64,000 nucleotides of DNA from Moniliophthora roreri (taxonomy: Eukaryota; Basidiomycota; Agaricomycetes; Agaricales; Marasmiaceae): NCBI GenBank assembly GCA_001466705.2, contig LATX02000194.1, positions 1 to 64,000 on the forward strand, written 5' to 3'. Below are positions 35,691 through 52,340 of this stretch, in pieces. The notes under the pieces are model-generated. The model ran no database searches and was not told the DNA's origin. It worked only from the letters and a program-made list of their open reading frames with translations. Every line of letters begins with the position of its first letter. The stretch's first letter is position 1. Both the position numbers and the translations under genes were made by a program.

Positions 35691-35729
35691 CAGACTCATA
35701 TCAAGCGAGCCTGCGAGCGATTGAGTCTG
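35691..35729. repeat. Perfect 8-bp inverted repeat around 23-nt inner part
   Basis: CAGACTCA and TGAGTCTG pair; the inner part adds an ATC/GAT pairing and a GC-rich core, so the stem can extend with one bulge. It follows the first hairpin by 19 bp. Confidence 0.6.
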
Positions 35730-35948
35730 TCTAGGGGAGACTAGGTATCATCTATCCTGTCATCGTCCAACAAAGTCTGGTCTAAAACACTAGGGTAATT
35801 GTGGTAACATAATTAATGCATGACCATACGAAAGTACATGGATAAGTGTATAGTGTGTCCTCCGAGCGTGCATGCAAGCGACCCATAGCCACAGGACTGA
35901 AATCAAGAACAAGAAGGGGTATCACCAGGAACACCAAAATCTATGTGA

Positions 35949-38900
35949 TTATAGCTTCATCAACCCTTTCATTGCATTAGCGATTGCGAAGCTTGACTTT
36001 GCCATTATTTGTCGTGATTCCTTGGTAACCTCAGGGAGTGCCTGGACCTCACTCAGTTTATTCGCATGCTCGCTGAGTTCCCGTAGTATTTCATTTCCTT
36101 GCTGAGAGGTGGAAGCGGGGAAGTTATCCTTGCACACCGCTACTATGCTGGATACGATCGTGATAATTTGAGTGAGGTTTTCGTTGAGAGTCGGAGAAGG
36201 GGTTGGACTTCGGACGCCCGAAAGAACGCTCTGGATGGCGTAAACGATGGACTCTGTTTGCGCCTCAAGATAAGGCTGTCAAGGTCAAATGATCAGTATT
36301 TCAGGAACAGTCCGCAACAAGACTGGCTCATTTACCTTCAATTCTGCCCAGTTATCTTCAGTACCGTCGTCACTAGTCATACCTGCCGAAGTAGTCGGTT
36401 GGTCGAAGATGGGTGGCGGAGAATTAGTTTGTTCCGAGCTGGAATTCTCCGACGGAGGTCTGCGACCATACTCTTCCCCAGCAAAGCGCCCATTCGCAGA
36501 ACGCTGATGCGTCTCTTCACCAACGGAACCCAAAGTAGGTGAGAATGGACTGGAACTGGATGGGCTGGGATTCGATGCGGCAAATTGCTCTTGTTCAGCC
36601 TTCGTGGCTTTACGGATAGAAATTGCCTTTCCTATATCTGTGATGGTGGCGGCGACATGGCTCGCAGCGGCGTCCAATAGACTGACAGGAGCCATTCCAG
36701 AACTGGTGGCATGCCTTTTAGAGACGGCGACAAGATTGCTGAGAGTGGCTTCGGCTCGTTCACGAAGAAATCGGAGTCCGTCATAATCAACATCAGCGCG
36801 AGAACGTTGACGTTCAAATGCTCGTATATCATCCGTGATAGCTGCAACAGCATTAACCACGGACTTCATAGGTATAAGAACGCGAGTAGGGGAACTTGAG
36901 CGGCCAGCTGTCAAGAGTGCGTCGACAGCGGAGAGGAACGCAGTGACGTGAATGTCCAATACACCGCCATCTACAGAAACCGGAAGTTGGTCCTGCTCCA
37001 ACTTGGGAACCGGTAGGAACAATTGAGAGGTGGCTAGAGAGGAAGTGAGCGCTTCGTATCTTCGGTAAGGCTTGAATACAAACCTTTGACGCTACGCAGC
37101 TCCGTTTTCACTTGGTCGTATTTGAACTTCTGTTCCTTAATTTTCATTTCAAGATCTCGTATTGTCCTCAGGTGGCCGCGATTCTGTTCGTCAAGTTCAT
37201 CATTCCTCCGCTGTAGGTCCGTCATTTCGCTCATGAGATCCTCTAGGTTCGCTCGCAATTGTGCCACATCACTTCCATCCGACTGCACCTTTGTCAGTGC
37301 CATAAACTCTAAACAAGCTAGACCTTGCTTACCTGTCCTTTTCCAGACTCTAGGTCTCCTTCGAGCTGTGAGATGCGGTCACGCAGAATCTGAAGTTCTT
37401 CCTCGTCGTCGCGAGCTCGTTGCGCTGCGCGATCCTTCTCTAATTGCCTCGTTTCCCGAAGTTCATCTAGCTCTTTCTGGAGATTTCGCATTGCGGAAGT
37501 CTGTTCCTCTGCACGCTGAAGAAAGGGTCATATAATCAACAAGCTGCTCAAGTAAAGAGTGGCTACACTCACTCGTCGGACACTTGCAAGCTCCTCCTCC
37601 ATCTGCAACACTCTGCGTTCACTGTCTTTCAGTTTGGTATCACTCTGCTGAGCATCCCCAAGATCTCGTTGGAGATTAGAAATCTGAGTCTGCATTGTAG
37701 CAATCTTGAGTTCGTAATCTCTACGCATCCTCTCCTGATCCGCCGAGACACCCGAGCGTGCACCAGGTAACCGACTAGCGATCCCAGTAGCAGAACGATC
37801 TGAGTTCAACGAAGCCCTCGATAACGATGACCGATCGTATAAGTCGTCTCCGCTCTTTCCATTCGCATCGTCGTCGTCATCCATCCCTCTGAGCCTCGAA
37901 GTGAGCCCACTCAACCCACTCAATCCGACCTGCGGACTCATTGGGCTTGGACTAGGGTAATCACTGGCACTATCTGGCTCAATGTCAGACCCACGCTCGC
38001 GACTAATTTCTCTCCTGTCCTCCGCTGTCGTGGTACTTCCGCTTTCTCTAGCATCTCTCCCATACGGTGGAACTTCGATGTATTCCTCCTCCATAGTGCT
38101 TGTGTTTGGAATAATCATACCACTTGTTGCCATAGTACTCTGCGCGTTCGCGGTGCTGTCACTATTACCACTGACACTGGCAGATGCTGCACTCGGGCGT
38201 CTAACGTATTCGTCCCGCGGTCGGTCCTCAGATCGACGGGTAGTGTCCTGGGAAGGTTTGCGTCGAGAGGAGGCACTCGATGCATAGTTATCCTCGCTTG
38301 TTCGCCCGCGATAATTGTCTTCACTTCGTCGGCCGGATGGGTAGTTGTTATCCTCGCTTCGTCGGCCAGATGCGTAGTTGTTATCTTCGCTCCGTCTTCC
38401 GGGGTAGTCAACCTCACTAGGGCGACGCCGATCAACAGATGGCCGTCGACCGGAGCCTGGGTCACCATAAACGCTATCCATTCCACGGTCAGTGGAGCTT
38501 CGTCCTGAAGTGCGAGAACCTGTTATGCGACTTCTTTGACTGTTGGATGGAAAATCGGGCGCAGGAAGGTCATCATAGGTCGAGTTCGGTGAGCCTGAAG
38601 GCTAAAGAACAAAGAACTCCTAGAATCAAAAGCTGCAAAAAGGGTATTGACAACGCACATCTTCCTTGAACTCAGGGTACCGTCTGGCCAACTCAAAATA
38701 CACATCACTAGACAAATCTTCGAATCGAGATGTCGGCAAGGTAGCGAGTTTCTGTCGGGCTTGGTTTCGCTTTGGATGAAAGTCCTCTCGTACAGGAAGA
38801 AATGGAACTGAGGACGTAAAAGAAACCAATGAGCAGACTTCGACTGTAATTTACTTTAAGACGCACCTTCTTTCTCGTTCTTCCTCCGAATTAATTCATC

Positions 38901-39231
38901 GTAAACGTCCGTCGATAATTCATGGAATTGTTGGATAGTCAGTCGAGTGAGCTTCTGTCTGGCAGTCGAACGGGAATTGGGTGCAGCTTTCGAGAGGGTC
39001 AGACAGAACCCCCCGCTATACAAGGAAGATGACAGTACCTCTGGCAAGATATGCCGCTAGATACTTGCTGAGTTCTTCGAAATGAGTCTTGGATATACTT
39101 CGGTAATCAATTTGGGGAACAGGAGGAGCATTATTCTCCCTGATTGGACGATATGAGTCGTTGCGGTAGCTTGAGATGCCAGAGAAGGCAGTAGGGGTTG
39201 GCGAGGGTGCCCTTGACTGTGAACGCTTCAT
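35949..39231 (-). CDS. SPA2: SPA2-like polarisome scaffold with GIT/SHD domains
   Basis: Organises formin, Cdc42 regulators and MAPK modules at hyphal tips. It starts MKRSQSRAPSPTPTAFSG. Two Spa2-homology repeats are clear: ARQKLTRLTIQQFHELSTDV then YDELIRR, and ARQKLATLPTSRFEDLSSDV then YFELARRYPEFKED, separated by introns. A long disordered part follows with a RRSEDNNY repeat, then a strong coiled coil (QTQISNLQRDLGDAQQ to LRTIRDLEMKIKEQ). The C-terminal conserved domain contains ITDDIRAFERQRSRADVDYD, LLDAAASHVAATITDIGKAI and ends AIANAMKGLMKL. Domain order matches the Spa2/GIT family. About 1,000 residues over seven or so exons. Confidence 0.9.
38285..38425 (-). repeat. Coding tandem repeat, RRSEDNNY units in SPA2
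   Basis: Four to five copies of a unit of 27-36 bp, read as GRRSEDNNYASG, GRRSEDNNYPSG, GRRSEDNYRG and GRTSEDNY. It lies in the disordered linker between the SHD repeats and the coiled coil, so length change should be tolerated. Confidence 0.7.
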
Positions 39232-39416
39232 TGCCGGCGAGATGGATGTTCAAGGTCGAAAATATAGAGATGAAAAAACGAGGATCTCATCTATGTTGCC
39301 CTAATGGACAATAGCTCAACAGAACACGCTGCACCAGCGTTGTATTTGGTTTCACACAAACAAAATGAACACGTGGTTTTTTTTCGACGGTATATTATTC
39401 TACGGTACCTAGATGC

Positions 39417-40756
39417 CTATTGCGACTTGGTTTCCCTCTCCAGCTTCCTCAATGCACGTATCCGAATATCCTTGTGCAGGTTGTGGGTATAGTTGATGAA
39501 CCTGGTTGGTCCTCCAAGTACCGTCATCAGGTAGTTCAGAAGGGCATGGGACCAATAAGGTGTCGAGGTATATGGTCGGCCACTGTGGGCAGCTCCGCAC
39601 GGCAACCCAATCTTGGAAAGCACCGAATGGACATATGGACCGGGTTGAGGTATCAACATGGAAGATTTGCGAATTTTTGACAGTTTGGACACCTGGGTAT
39701 CGTAAGGTTGAATTGAACAATCAACGGTAATGACAGATGGCTTACGACGAAGTACGTGTTCAAGTGTTCGACGACTATGTTGTGTTGCTTGACCTCTTCG
39801 CCGAGTGCATCCGAGAACATGCTCAAGAATGCTTTTGTACCAGAATACGTCGCCAGCATCGGTGACGCGACATAACCAGCGAATGAACCGACATTAAGAA
39901 TGAGGCCGCGTTTCCTATTCACTGATAAGACACCATTCTTCCACCTTCGTCGGACCAGCAAACGTACCTTTGCACCATGCCCGGTAAAATGGTATAAGTC
40001 ACTCGCAAGGTAGCATTGACGTTGATAGCCACAATATCATTCATTTCCTCTAGTGGGGTATCGACCAGGTATGCAGGCATATTGTGCGATTTTCCGACGT
40101 TATTGACTGCAAGCCATTCGGTACGTAAGGTAAAAAAAAATGGATATATAGCACGCTCACCAAGGACACCAACATCCAGCCCTTCAAATACAGCAGCCAG
40201 CTGATTGTAGCCTTCCTCATTGGTTTTCGCAAAATCAACAGAATGCGTTTTCGTAGACACAGAGTACTTTGTGCCTGTCACTCGTTGTTAGCATGGAATT
40301 CACACAAAGCATAAAGAATTCACCAATCTCGCTGGCAGTCGACTCGAGTAATTGGGTGTTTCGTGCAACCAAAAACACGTTAAATCCCGATTTTGCTAGC
40401 TGGAATGCAAATTCCTTTCCAATTCCGTCCGTGGCACCCGTCACAACAGCCCAAGCTCCCTTTTTTGCTCCGAACTGTTTGAGCTGGCGGTCAAAATGAG
40501 CAAAAGATATGGGCGGAAAGGATGATACAGTACGTACGCTGGTTCCTGGAATCACAAAAGTCTGAAGAAGTACAGAAAGCGCCTGATACACGACTTTTGC
40601 GACGCTGAGTGAGCCTAACGCCAGAAGGACAGTAGCGGGCCAAGGGTGCTTGTTCGCTGGAAGGAAACATTATCCAAGTCAAGCAGCGCCGTCGGAAAGT
40701 TTTCATGGAGACTTGCCGAGCGCAGTAGAGGTTTCCAGTATTTTCTGAGGATCCAT
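39417..40756 (-). CDS. IFA38: Very-long-chain 3-oxoacyl-CoA reductase (IFA38/HSD17B12 type)
   Basis: ER-membrane short-chain dehydrogenase; reduces 3-ketoacyl-CoA in fatty-acid elongation for sphingolipids. It starts MDPQKILETSTALANKHPWP and has a membrane helix (VLLALGSLSVAKVVYQALSV). The Rossmann motif is VVTGATDGIGKEFAFQLA; then NNVGKSHNMP, the catalytic Ser in LNVGSFAG and the YxxxK pair in ATYSGTKAF. The C-terminus is charged (RKLERETKSQ). Exon 1 (40756-40717) ends at a GC donor: G|GCAAGT at 40716, acceptor at 40657. The GC-AG intron is required, because the frame joins only there. Six or so exons. Confidence 0.93.
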
Positions 40757-40902
40757 AATGAAGTAGAGAAGAGGAACGCACGCGTCGACGTTCGCGTTCC
40801 ACTTTCGGAAGTCGTCTCGACTTGTTTATGTAAAAATTCAATTAATCATTCTAGTAGCTTGACAGTAAGTACTACTGACAGTAGCCATAATTCTCTGCTA
40901 CA

Positions 40903-42988
40903 CTATCTACCCTCAGCTTGCTCTCTCTGCCAGGCCTCTAAAGCAAGGGTTGCCTCATGACTGACGAGATCAAACGCGTGTTGAATATGGTGTTCCTGCG
41001 TCGTGGTTGATCCAACCGCAAGCCTCACGCAGAATTTCCCATCCAACGTAGTCTGAGTCAAGAGAATATCGCTCCTGGCAGTGACCCGTCCGAAGAAAAG
41101 CCTATTAATGTCGTTGAGGGAGCTATCCGGAACCAAGTCTTCATCCGGCCTTCGAGGCTTTGGATCGATTCTGAAAACTGAAAGAGCGAAACTTGGTGGG
41201 GTGACGAGCTTGAAAATGGGAGAAGTCTGCACCAGTTCCACAAACTTGTTATTTAGGTTTATGGACTAGCAGACGCTTTCAACACAATACGGAGTTTTGG
41301 AGAAGAATGGCGCACCTTTCGCACGTGCGCCTGGAAGCCCTCAATTCCAAAGCCTCTCAGAACAAACCATAATTTCACTGAACGATAACGCCTCCCGAGG
41401 CCAAGATGCCAGTTCCTAAAGTCGATCACGGTGCCTAGGTATGCAACGTTATCAATCGATTTCACGACAAGGAAAAAGATGTATCTCCCACCAGCATCGC
41501 CTTGAGCAGTTCTCAAGAAAGTCGGAGTATAATCCAGAGCCTCGTTCAGAGATTTCCTATCCCGAACCCACATTGTGCTAGCATCAAAACTACGAAATCA
41601 TGCCGTCAGCTTTCTCTACTACAGGGACGTGATTTGTCACTCGCTTGGTAAGGCCCCACTAAAATAAAAGGGATCGTAAAAACGTTTGCAAAGCTAATCG
41701 GGAGCCGGGGAAACCCACCTTATGGAAATTGGTGCAGAAAGAGTCGGCGATTTCGTTGATTTCGCCCAAGTAGCACATTTCTCTGAATTCAGGGCAAACT
41801 AACGCAATACCAAGCCATGCTGAATCGATATGAATACGAAGGTCAGGGTAATCTTTCACTGATACATCTACTCAGCACTTTCAACCCCTTCAGAAGGGGC
41901 GTACAAACTTGCCAACTTCCTTGATCTCTTTGAGATTGTCGATCGCACCTGAAGATGTAGTGCCAACAGTAGCAACTGTTGAAGACAGTTAATGAGGAAC
42001 GGCACTAAATTGTGAATCAATATACTTGGGATAAATGGTTTCTTCCCGGCTTGTATGTCTTCCTGTAATGCCGAACGAAGAGTGTTCCCTCTAAGTGCAA
42101 AATTGTCTTCAGGTTTCACAACTACGGCACGAACGGCAAGTCCTAAAATCATGCCTGCCTTCATGCCAAGGGAGTGGGTCTGAGTGGTGGTATAAATCAC
42201 TAGTTCTTCGAGTTTCACATCGGGGTGGGCTTGTTGGTAGCTGTTGCGAGCTGCGACGATGGCAACAATAGCTGCTTCAGATGCTGTGTTCTGTTGCAAG
42301 GTGTAAAGCGCATACCAGTTCAAGCAGAGACGGAGCTCACCTGAATGCATCCTCCCCCTTTGCCAGAAGAATTGTAGAACTCCGGAGACAGCCCAAGCAT
42401 CTGGGCAGCCCAGTCCATTACGATGACTTCCAACTCGGTGCATGCTGGACTCGCGGTCCACTGAGGGGCCTATCAAAATTGTGTGTAGACTCGGAGTGTA
42501 GTGACTGACATTGAAACCTGGGTTCGCCGCCCCGCTTGAATAAATGTCTCCGAGAAGCCCTTCGAACGAGAAACCGCTTGGGAAATAGGCGAAAAACGAT
42601 GGATGTTGCCAAGGGGTGTATCCTACGGATGTGTGAGGACCTGGAGTATGGCAATTCTCTTGAAGATTGCGCACGGACCAGGTACGATGAACTTTTGGTA
42701 GTCTTCCGCTATCGAAGAAAATTCTTCGCCGGATTGAGGTGCAGACGCTGGAGAGAATAATGGTTTAGTATTTACATTTTGGTAGGAGGGACACCCACCA
42801 GGGAGTAATGATTTTAGATAGCCAGGTTGAACAGGAGGAACGACAGGGACCTTGGATTCACGGAGAGAGTAATAATAGTCGCAAATGGTATCGATGGCTT
42901 GGTAACCAGCTTTCCTAAACCTATTTATGGCAAGGTTATCAACGTTGTGAAGAACGTAACATTTATGAACGCACTGCTCGATATCCAT
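40903..42988 (-). CDS. Aromatic-L-amino-acid decarboxylase (PLP group II)
   Basis: Decarboxylates tyrosine, tryptophan, DOPA or a related amino acid to the amine, using pyridoxal phosphate. It starts MDIEQ then FRKAGYQAIDTICDYYYSL. Family blocks in order: VPPVQPGYLKSLLP, THWQHPSFFAYFPSG-type segment after splicing, the GGCIQNTASEAAIVAIVAAR cofactor block, THSLGMKAGMILGL, ATVGTTSSGAID, the Asp of HIDSAWLG, and the PLP lysine in NFHK, spliced to WGLT. It continues DASTMWVRDR and ends CVRLAVGSTTTQEHHI. About 490-500 residues over ten or more short exons. All catalytic residues I can check are present. It is not PsiD-type, which is a different fold. Product and pathway unknown; no biosynthetic cluster surrounds it. 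Confidence 0.93.
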
Positions 42989-43232
42989 GGCTACAAAGGT
43001 AGGGACAGATGGCAACCTGTCCTCTTATATTACCAACGCTTCAACCAAGCCGTAATAAGCAATGCACCGTTGATGCACCGTGGTCCATATTTGCGCACTT
43101 ATTTGTCCCGTCAATACTCGGGAATTTGGTGCTTAGCACAATACATTCTTCGCGATCTGGGTACCCTAAGAAGGAATCTTGGAAGATCACTAACAAGCTA
43201 GCCATGCAAAGCCTCAGGTGAAATAAGGTATG

Positions 43233-47295
<4,063 letters not shown>

Positions 47296-47470
47296 GGACT
47301 AAACGGTCAAGGATCGGGTGGAACAAAGTTACGGTAGAGCGTGACCGGGTCACCCGTCACTGAGAATATCATTTATAAGGTACTAGTACAAAGAATGATA
47401 ACCGTACAAACACACGTCCAACAGTATACAGTAGTTCTACAAGAAGCACTGTACCTGATAATCCCGAAAT

Positions 47471-49903
47471 TCAAGGCGTCCAAGCTGGAACTTGGAACCT
47501 TTCCTGCAGGATCACATAGCTAACGATAGCAAGTAGAATCCTTACCCGTTTGTCCAATCCCCCATCAGCGGGACACCCGGGCGCTTCTAGATACTCCCGT
47601 AAAAGTCCTTCAACGTACTCCCAGCGAACCCACCCAAGCTTCACAACAGCTTGCTTAGTGAGCCTCTCTTGTAACATACGCTGGAGCGGACTGTATTCAT
47701 GTTCCACTTCCTTGCCCGCTGGTTGGGACAGTGGTGCATTATATTGCATCTTGGCGCGACTGTAGATCTCCTTGGTCACGAAAGGCTTGACGGCTTGTCG
47801 AAGGATCCATTTATCGGTGAATTTGAACTCTCTTTTCTGAGCGGAATTATGTCCGTTGACGCCGTTACTGTGTCCGTTGACTCCATTGGAGTGGATATAC
47901 TCCAGAGATGGCATTATCTTCACAGATCTGACGAAGCTCTGAGATTTGACGAAGCTCAGGAAAAGAGATTACTTACGGCGGAAGGTTATTGACATATTCG
48001 ACTAAATAATGATCTAAGAATGGTGTACGACCCTCGATTGAATTCGCCATCTCCGCACGGTCACCCAAACCGTTGAGAATAATATTCCGAAGTCCTGTCT
48101 TGGTCATCGTGTACTGCAGCGGCGACTATACATCAGTAGCGAGAATGCACAAATGGCACAACTACTCACCAAAGCTGAGTGGAGGGGGTGCCACTGGCCG
48201 GAGCACATCTTGCGTCTGGCGTCTAGGCTGATAGATTCCGAGGCAATGACGGTGGGATCAGAAGGTATAGTATGGTCAAGGACCAACTGAGGATATGCAG
48301 AGTCACTCAGCCCAGAAGATGAAACCATTACATGGGTGCTGATGCCCCCAAGGAGGTCTCGACCTAGCTGATTCTCCTGGAAGGATACCTTTCTGGTTGA
48401 AATATGATCCTGACGCAGGCCAGAGGACTCGAATTTGTCGAAAGCTGCGATGATCTCGGTTTCATTGGGGAGCGGGAAACCAAGTCGGTGGGCCGCTGGG
48501 TCAACAGCACGCAGGAAGTCTGGTATAAAGAAATAGTAGCCGCCAAAGATCTCATCAGAGCCCTCGCCTGTAAGAACAACCTTGCAGCCGTTATCGCGGA
48601 CATATTCCGATAGAATCATCTTTCCCGTGCCGTGAAAGGACAATGTTGGTTGTTCGGTGTGATATACAGCCTTCGGAAATTGATCCACCAGATCCTTCTC
48701 TGTTGGGGTCACCATGTGTATAATTGCACCAATTGACTCGGCCATCCGTCGTGCGATTGGTCCCTCGTCAAGTTCCTTGCGACCTGCCATCATAGTCTGG
48801 AGTCAAATAAGATGGGCACGGGCGATTGTTAGAGCTCACCAGGGAAGGCCAACGTGAAAGTCATGAGTTTGGCATTGGGATCTTTCTCCTTCAGTAGGGC
48901 ACTTGCAATGCCTGCCACTGAGGCACTATCTATCCCGCCACTGAGGTAAACACCCCAAGGTACATCAGAACGCAAACGAACCCTGACGGCATCAATCAGA
49001 CGCTGTCTGACACCCTCAACCATTTCATCCACTGACCGAGCGTCCTCAACGGCAGCATGAGGGTACTCAAGGTCCCAGTACGGACGAACTTCTATCCGAC
49101 CGCTATGGATACACGTTAATAAATGACCAGCTGGCATCTGGGAGAAGAATCAGTCATGTGTCGTGGTGGATTGAGGAATTAGATTACTTTGTAAATGCCC
49201 CTGAACACTGTTCGGTCATCACTAAACTCGCACATCTGCATGATGCTCTCGATGTCCCATTCAGCTTTCCAGCCCAAGGGTAGCAGTGCCTTCATTTCGC
49301 TCGCTAGCATTAGCTTGCCATCCGTCACGGTATGATACAGCGGCTTGATGCCAAAACGATCCCTTGCAGCCATGAGGAATTGTCGCTTGGAGTCATAGAG
49401 AATGAATGCAAATTCTCCGCGCAGGTAATGGATGAAGTTTTGACCGTATATCTGATATCTGATTGTTGTCACTAACCGAGACACATTCTCAGTAGAAACA
49501 TGATACGTACAAATGAATTACAAGCTCCGAGTCGACTGATGAGCGGAAGTGGCAGCCTTTACTTTCTAGGGTTTTCCGTAGGTCAGCGTAGTCGTAAAAC
49601 TCGCCGTTGACGATGGCGTGTATCGAGTTGCTCGAGTCATGCAAGGGTTGTTGTCCACCTTCAAGGTCGATTATGGATAGACGAGCATGGGCAAGCCCTG
49701 AAGAATGATATGAGGACCTGGGGAGCAGAACAACCGAATAATAACCAACCTAGTGAGCCATCGTCAGACACGTAGATTCCAAATGAGTCGGGACCTCGAT
49801 GCCCAATGGCGCTGACGGAAGCACGGAGTTGGCTTTCGAGTAGAGAATTCTCTTCTGTAATGGCTGTTCCAGAGAGACTCTTGACCGCAGATATTCCACA
49901 CAT
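47471..49903 (-). CDS. Asparagine synthetase (glutamine-hydrolysing, AsnB family)
   Basis: Transfers glutamine amide nitrogen to aspartate via an AMP ester. It begins MCGISAVKSL; Cys2 is the amidotransferase nucleophile after Met removal. GHRGPDSFGIYVSDDG, RLSIIDLEGGQQPLHD, NGEFYDYADLR and RGEFAFILYDSK complete the glutaminase half, which ends ARDRFGIKPLYH. The synthetase half has the P-loop-like YLSGGIDSASVAG, TGEGSDEIFGGYY and RTPFLDH. The family resembles the bacterial/archaeal-type AsnB branch often seen beside the canonical ASN1 enzyme; that placement is my judgement. An Asn/Gly-rich insert (NGVNGHSNGVNGHNS) interrupts the C-terminal part. Eight or so exons; ends QERFQVPAWTP. Confidence 0.92.
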
Positions 49904-52333
49904 GTTAGAAGTGGGTAAGGGACCGTGATCATGGCAAATAATTAGCTTGTCAATAAATATTCCTACACAGAAACAGGAGTCGGGTACAGGTTGTCATGAA
50001 TATCCGAGACTTTGGACGTGTCTATGGTGACCAGTCATTCTCCATGGGAGGTGAACGTTCCATAGAGGTGAATATTCCATGAAGGCGCAAGCATGGAATG
50101 AAACATCAGAAGGTGACCGAATTCGGTTGTGCGTGGCGCAAGACTTGTGTGAGTGTCGGCTCTTTGATGTTCTATTAGGGCAAGGAGCAAGCAAGGAGGC
50201 CTAGGAACGATTGGATGACTTCCCGTAAGAATTAATTGCCAACTGGTAATTTCGACGAGATCCTGAAAGGAAATGAAATCGGGTTATTTGCCAGGTTAAT
50301 TGCACTCTCGTTTTCCGTAAGGAATCAATTGACGTGTTCGTACTAGCTGATGGTCCACCAAATGCTTTCCGCCTTCCGTACTCTTAGTCGTGCCATCCAG
50401 TCATCCTCCGGCAAGGAATTCTGCCCAAGAGAAGTCTATCATGACTCTCTGTCCTTTATGGGCCTTCCTATGCGTTCTAAGTCAGTAAAGGGACCCAGGA
50501 CATGCAAGAGGACCACCCTCAAGCACGGGATGCCTGACGGAGCATATACCGGATTAGGCTCGCTTATCACGAGGAATTTCAAACGAAGGCGAAAATTGCA
50601 CAAGAAACCATCTAGGGAGGGGTACCGACCACTCCCTAGATACGAAGATTTATTTCAAATCTCGCTGATGGGAGGTTCCATCCCACCTTGCCGAGCTCGG
50701 CTCGCCATTTCAAAACGATTAATGATTGAATTTTAGCGGAATCATAAGTTTGACAAAATGGCAATTTCAACGACGGATCATCGATTAACCTTTCAAACCT
50801 AGGCCTCATGGTGAAAGAATTGAGGCTGAACTTGTGGAACCTTTGCTCGATCCGTGCCTATTTCATGGAGTGCCATTGAGTTCACGGCTGTGGTTTAGAG
50901 TTCCATTGGATTTAGAATTGAAGGTTTTACCGCTAGAGTGAGACACTTAACTAGAGAGGCCAGCGAGTCCGACAGTGACGGAGACACGAACCAGGCTGAG
51001 CCTATGCACGCAATCATTGCGATAACCATCTTCAGAAACATGTTCCCATCACCGTAGGAAATGCCTCGTAAGACACCCAACAAAATCTATCTCTTTTACT
51101 GCACATAGTAGACAGGGCCCGAGATACTTGGCTACGCTTGAAGTTGAGGGTGTTCGTCCGACCTCCACTTTCCATATTCAGTATTGCAATAATTGCCGCC
51201 AGAATCCAGTAGCCTGGTAATGCGACTTGCTGAAGATTGAGGACTTGAAGTCCGCTATAGTAAGTATATATGTTCCTTCGTGCAAAATGACACCAAACCA
51301 TTGTGAGTATACAGCTTTTACATAGAGGTAGTGAACAACAACAAAGTTATGAAGAGAACATAGTTAGCAGTATGCACTAGAAAAAAGTTGGTTTCGAAGC
51401 GAGAAACAAACGACATGTGATGAAGAAAGACTGGGGGTTCGGCGAGAGCCAGATTCCAAGAACTGAAATATAAGGTGTCAGACCCTTCAAAACAGTAAAT
51501 ACAATCTATTAAAGATCTGGAGACAGTAAAAACGGATGGAGGAACCAGGACTAAAAGATTCAAGCGCTGTGCTCAAAAGTCACATGCTCGTGTCTGGGTT
51601 AGGGCTAATGTCGACATTAGCACGCCATCGCGTTGTGGCTACAAAAGCAGCGAAGGTGCATGCCTTCTTCCTTTCGACCGAAATCCGCTTTCCAAGCTAT
51701 CCCCCCAAGCCGTCATTTTTGGAGAGCGAGGTATTCTATGGTGGTGGTGTGACTGGAGTCATGGGCTTCAGAACGCAAGTCTCGTCTCGGAAGTCTTCCA
51801 GTGGTTCGACTATCATCTATTGGTGTTCTTGGAAGTGTTAGTTGACGGATTCAATATTTTCACAGAGTGTTTGGAGCACTCGGGGGCCCTTATCCAGCTT
51901 AGTGTTCTGTTCCACCATCGCAAGCAACTCTACCCTCGGATTCCATCACCTCGCCGTCTCCCCACACCAACTAGCGACGGCATACGTACCCTATCTGTCC
52001 GACCTAGCGGATCTACTCACTGGTTCTTCCGCGATCTACGCGTCCTCTACCATTATCCTTTATCATTGGCCGCCCTTGACGACGAGCTATCCGTTCATCG
52101 GCCCTCAAGAGTCTCGTATCAGTTCCGTTTGCAAAAGGAATCGTCTAACCGTCTTCTCCCTATTGGCTCGTCGCTCCGCTCTACCCCAGTGCAATCCTTT
52201 CTTGTCCAAATTTCAATCGCTGCATCAGGGGCCTCATTTCGAACTGACACGGTACATGGTGGACGTCTGTCCGGATCCAACCAAGTGGTCACATTTTGGG
52301 GCTATGATAGTTTGTTGTTTTTTTAGACCACAC
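49904..52333. other. 2.4-kb gene-poor stretch
   Basis: The frame at 50350-50736 (128 codons) has no family resemblance. Plus-strand frames at 51536-51841, 51820-52326 and 51842 onward are long but overlap in different registers and match no family; the last merges into the EgtB-like gene but lies upstream of its TATA box. This could be a decayed gene, or, less likely, missing 5' exons of the EgtB-like gene. Confidence 0.3.
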
Positions 52334-52340
52334 TATAAAT
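52334..52340 (+). promoter_or_regulatory. TATA box of the EgtB-like gene
   Basis: Reads TATAAAT, 60 nt upstream of the ATG at 52400. It supports transcription starting after this point, and so a short N-terminus. Confidence 0.45.

Larger units (their letters stand above)
34763..35948. other. 1.2-kb convergent spacer with structured elements
   Basis: Lies between two 3' ends (ankyrin gene on plus, SPA2 on minus), so it is not a conventional promoter. No coding region is supported. It contains the 12-bp tandem array at 35572-35637 and two perfect inverted repeats at 35653-35671 and 35691-35729, listed separately. Confidence 0.5.

Noticed and set aside
40903..42988. Psilocybin-type decarboxylase (PsiD).
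   Set aside because: The protein is a PLP group II decarboxylase with the HK cofactor lysine, whereas PsiD is a phosphatidylserine-decarboxylase-like enzyme; no kinase or methyltransferase neighbours are present.
50350..50736. Uninterrupted 128-codon frame.
   Set aside because: No recognisable domain, no promoter element, and composition like the surrounding spacer; kept only as part of the gene-poor stretch.
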